From positions 1 to 9,461 of the forward strand of contig JAUVIJ010000062.1 in assembly GCA_030592835.1 (NCBI GenBank): DNA of 9,461 nt, given 5' to 3'. The position numbers and the translations under genes are program-made. Source of the DNA: Candidatus Cloacimonadota bacterium. Its GTDB lineage: Bacteria > Cloacimonadota > Cloacimonadia > Cloacimonadales > TCS61. Position 1 is the stretch's first letter. Each line of letters begins with the position of its first letter. This document shows positions 7,572 through 9,461 of this stretch, piece after piece. The notes under the pieces are model-generated. The model did no database searches, was not told the DNA's origin, and saw only the letters and a program-made list of their open reading frames with translations.

Positions 7572-8315
7572 ATGAAAAAAGCGATAATATCAGTTCGAAA
7601 CCTGGTCGCAAAATTCGGCAATACAATTGTACTGGATAAGATCTCTGTAGATATATATCCAAGGGAAATAACTGTCATTCTGGGACGCAGCGGTTGTGGG
7701 AAAACGACCTTGATAAAAAATATTCTAAAGCTTTATCAACCCCACTCCGGATCAGTTAAGATCTTTGATGAAGATATTATTGGGATGGAAGATCAGGATT
7801 TTATCACTATTCTAAAACGGATCGGAATGCTTTTCCAGAATGGTGCCCTCTTGAATTCTGTCAGTATCTCTGATAATATTGCAATTCCCCTGGAACAGCA
7901 CACAGATCTTCCACGAGATATAATTGATAAAATCATCAGGGTAAAACTGGAATTGGTGAACCTGGACCATGCTATGAATATGACACCATCAGAGCTTTCC
8001 GGTGGCATGAAAAAGAGAGTAGCTTTAGCACGGGCTATTGCTCTTGATCCTGAGATACTGATCTGTGATGAACCTTCTGCTGGGCTGGATCCTCTCACTA
8101 GTTCTTCCCTGGACGAATTGATCCTGAAACTGAAAGATCTGCTTAAAATGACGATCGTGATCGTTACCCACGAACTTGCAAGTATACACAGAATAGCAGA
8201 CAGATTAATATTTCTTGATAAAAATCGGGTTGTATTTACCGGTAGTCTGGAAGAAGCAAAAGCTTCTTCTGTTTCCGAAGTGAAGACTTTTTTTAAGGCA
8301 GGTCGGTTTGAATGA
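7572..8315 (+). CDS. mlaF: MlaF-type ATPase of MCE lipid transporter
   Basis: This 247-residue ABC ATPase has every motif intact: Walker A GRSGCGKT (38-45), Q-loop at Q89 in FQNGALL, signature LSGGMKKR (142-149), Walker B ILICDEP (162-168) with catalytic E167, the D-loop SAGLDP, and H-loop H200. The FQNGALL Q-loop and the GGMKKR signature are typical of the MlaF/Ttg2A/MceG branch rather than of nutrient importers. The protein would sit on the cytoplasmic face, bound to MlaE, and power lipid movement through MlaD. The start is 4 nt after the mlaE stop with only a weak ribosome binding site, which suggests coupled translation. The end overlaps the next gene by 4 nt (ATGA). Confidence 0.95.
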   Translation: MKKAIISVRNLVAKFGNTIVLDKISVDIYPREITVILGRSGCGKTTLIKNILKLYQPHSGSVKIFDEDIIGMEDQDFITILKRIGMLFQNGALLNSVSISDNIAIPLEQHTDLPRDIIDKIIRVKLELVNLDHAMNMTPSELSGGMKKRVALARAIALDPEILICDEPSAGLDPLTSSSLDELILKLKDLLKMTIVIVTHELASIHRIADRLIFLDKNRVVFTGSLEEAKASSVSEVKTFFKAGRFE

Positions 8316-8782
8316 GCAAGAGACCGAAATTTCTTGCTGCTGAAAACCTGGCCAGGTTGGCAAAATGGTTGCGATTTCTGGGATATGATACCGAGCTTTA
8401 CAGGGCGGTAGGATTCAATAATAAACTAAGGATTCTCAAAAAGGATGGGCGTATCTATCTCACTAGGTGTGGAAAGGAGGCAGGATCCAATATTGCTTTT
8501 GCCAGGAAACTGATCAGATCGGGAAATCATCTGGAACAACTTCGGGAAATCATCGACTTTGTAGCAATTGATCAGAAAAGAATTTTTACTCGCTGCTCGA
8601 TCTGTAACAGCGGTTTATATGACATAAAAAAGGAAAAGATCCGGGAACTTATTCCGGATTATATATACGAGAATCATGAAGAATACAGGATCTGTCGTAA
8701 GTGTGGCAAGATCTATTGGAAAGGGAGTCATTTTCTGGAAATGAAAAAAACTCTGGAGCAAATATTTAAAAAAATAGGATGA
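8312..8782 (+). CDS. Mut7-C family protein with intact zinc ribbon but substituted PIN-type catalytic residues
   Basis: The 156-residue protein matches the Mut7-C family (PIN-like fold plus zinc ribbon), named after the C-terminal part of the MUT-7 exonuclease. Family landmarks are NLARLAKWLRFLGYDT (12-27), GRIYLTR (46-52), HLEQLREII (73-81), a zinc ribbon with C95/C98 and C128/C131, and CGKIYWKGSH (131-140). Family members normally carry acidic residues at three PIN positions: FLxD, the dD before the second helix, and TRD. Here these are A10, N36/N37 and C53, so metal-dependent RNase activity looks doubtful. It has no N-terminal ubiquitin-like domain, as in the shorter family members. The start overlaps the mlaF stop; AAGGCAGG (8295-8302) is the likely ribosome binding site. 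The link to lipid transport is probably only shared transcription. Family assignment strong, function unknown. Confidence 0.85.
   Translation: MSKRPKFLAAENLARLAKWLRFLGYDTELYRAVGFNNKLRILKKDGRIYLTRCGKEAGSNIAFARKLIRSGNHLEQLREIIDFVAIDQKRIFTRCSICNSGLYDIKKEKIRELIPDYIYENHEEYRICRKCGKIYWKGSHFLEMKKTLEQIFKKIG
8776..8779 (+). promoter_or_regulatory. Ribosome binding site of the HerA-like gene
   Basis: AGGA overlaps the end of the Mut7-C gene and lies 7 nt before the ATG at 8787. It supports this start over later in-frame ATG codons such as the one at residue 37. Confidence 0.55.
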
Positions 8783-8786
8783 AACT

Positions 8787-9461
8787 ATGACCAATTTTAA
8801 CGATGTCGCTATAGGTAAAGTTATCGAGAGTTCTCCAAGTAAGGTTGTTATTGAGGTAATATCTCAACAGACCTTTGAAAACTACAAATATAGTATGCAG
8901 GTTGGGAAATATCTGAAAATTGCTAACGGGATTGAGCAGTATGTTATTGTCAGTATTGCCAGTATTATATCCGAACCGGAAAAAAAATACATGACCGAGG
9001 GAGAGAATAAGTTTCTGATCACAACACAACCGATCGGGACCCTGATAGGAGAGGATAAATTTTATCGTGGTAATACAACTCTGCCTACTCCACTGGAAAA
9101 AGTTTATCTCCTGGATGACGAAACTCTGGAATTCATTTTCTCAGCCCGGGCAGATTTTAATTTTCCCTTTGGTAAACTGGCTCAGAACAATGAGATCAGA
9201 TTAAATATCAACGCTAACAATTTCTTCAGTAAACATATAGCTGTCGTCGGTTCCACAGGTTCAGGGAAATCCTGTACTGTTGCCAAGATCCTGCAGAAAG
9301 TACTTGGAATAGAGAAGGGTAAATATTTAAATAAAGAAAAGCAGAACAACGCGCATATTATTATTTTCGATCTTCACTCGGAGTACAAAGCGGCTTTTAC
9401 TCTGGAAGATGATGCTGATTTTGAGCTTAATATACTGAATGAGGCAAATTTGATTCTGCCA
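8787..9461 (+). CDS. HerA-like ATPase (HAS-barrel and DUF87), N-terminal part, cut by right edge
   Basis: The frame is open from the ATG to the last base, giving 225 residues of a longer protein; HerA-type ATPases are usually about 500-650 residues. The N-terminal 85 residues look like the small HAS-barrel: IGKVIESSPSKVVIEV, with QPIGTLIG near its end. The ATPase core opens with Walker A GSTGSGKS (155-162) after HIAVV. Next comes FDLHSEY (194-200), equivalent to the D-x-H-x-E-Y motif that follows Walker A in HerA. Walker B, the arginine finger and the C-terminus lie beyond the window. HerA proteins form hexameric DNA-translocating motors, in archaea with the NurA nuclease and in bacteria often with NurA, Sir2-like or other nuclease partners, some in antiphage defence. 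It starts 4 nt after the Mut7-C gene. Family is well supported; the specific subfamily is not. Confidence 0.85.
   Translation, partial: MTNFNDVAIGKVIESSPSKVVIEVISQQTFENYKYSMQVGKYLKIANGIEQYVIVSIASIISEPEKKYMTEGENKFLITTQPIGTLIGEDKFYRGNTTLPTPLEKVYLLDDETLEFIFSARADFNFPFGKLAQNNEIRLNINANNFFSKHIAVVGSTGSGKSCTVAKILQKVLGIEKGKYLNKEKQNNAHIIIFDLHSEYKAAFTLEDDADFELNILNEANLILP

Noticed and set aside
8766..9029. An 87-residue minus-strand frame over the start of the HerA-like gene
   Set aside because: The plus-strand frame there encodes a convincing HAS-barrel leading into Walker A, with a ribosome binding site, so the minus-strand frame is a shadow.
8312..9461. Calling the Mut7-C/HerA pair a defence system outright
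   Set aside because: No toxin, Sir2, NurA or other effector is visible before the window ends, and the pair follows housekeeping-type envelope genes. It is kept only as a lead.

Overview
The window reads as ordinary chromosomal DNA from a moderately AT-rich Gram-negative bacterium, probably of the Fibrobacterota-Chlorobiota-Bacteroidota (FCB) superphylum. The strongest pointer is the first gene, the C-terminal part of a SprA/Sov-type protein, the giant outer-membrane translocon of the type IX secretion system (T9SS), which is typical of FCB lineages. A candidate phylum such as Cloacimonadota would fit, but I cannot settle the phylum from this window. All seven genes lie on the + strand, almost without gaps. 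I see no RNA gene, transposase, integrase, CRISPR array or attachment site.

Layout. Positions 1-3357 hold the 3' part of sprA, whose start lies left of the window. A 75-bp gap (3358-3432), the only real intergenic space, carries a promoter-like sequence. From 3433 to the right edge run six tightly packed genes, with gaps of 10, 3, 4 and 4 nt and one 4-nt ATGA overlap, consistent with one operon. In order they are: an MlaD-type MCE lipid-binding protein; a 706-residue lipoprotein that joins a PqiC-like (ABC-transport auxiliary) domain to a beta-sandwich segment and a beta-barrel-like C-terminus; a STAS-MlaE permease fusion; the MlaF ATPase; a small Mut7-C family zinc-ribbon protein; and a HerA-like (HAS-barrel plus DUF87) ATPase cut off by the right edge.

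How the genes work together. The four mla-type genes make a nearly complete ABC/MCE lipid transport system for the cell envelope. MlaF is the motor, STAS-MlaE the permease with its MlaB-like regulator built in, MlaD the periplasmic MCE ring with a long helical tail, and the fused lipoprotein/barrel a candidate outer-membrane end. No mlaA, mlaC or free mlaB gene is present here. The SprA neighbour also acts in the outer membrane. The last two genes belong to nucleic-acid families and probably share only transcription with the lipid genes.

Most worth a second look: the lipoprotein-barrel fusion, which could give an MCE system its own outer-membrane component; the Mut7-C protein, in which the expected catalytic acidic residues are replaced while its zinc ribbon is intact; and an acidic, tandemly repeated insert in SprA led by A9 and A8 tracts, where a slip of one base would truncate the protein.
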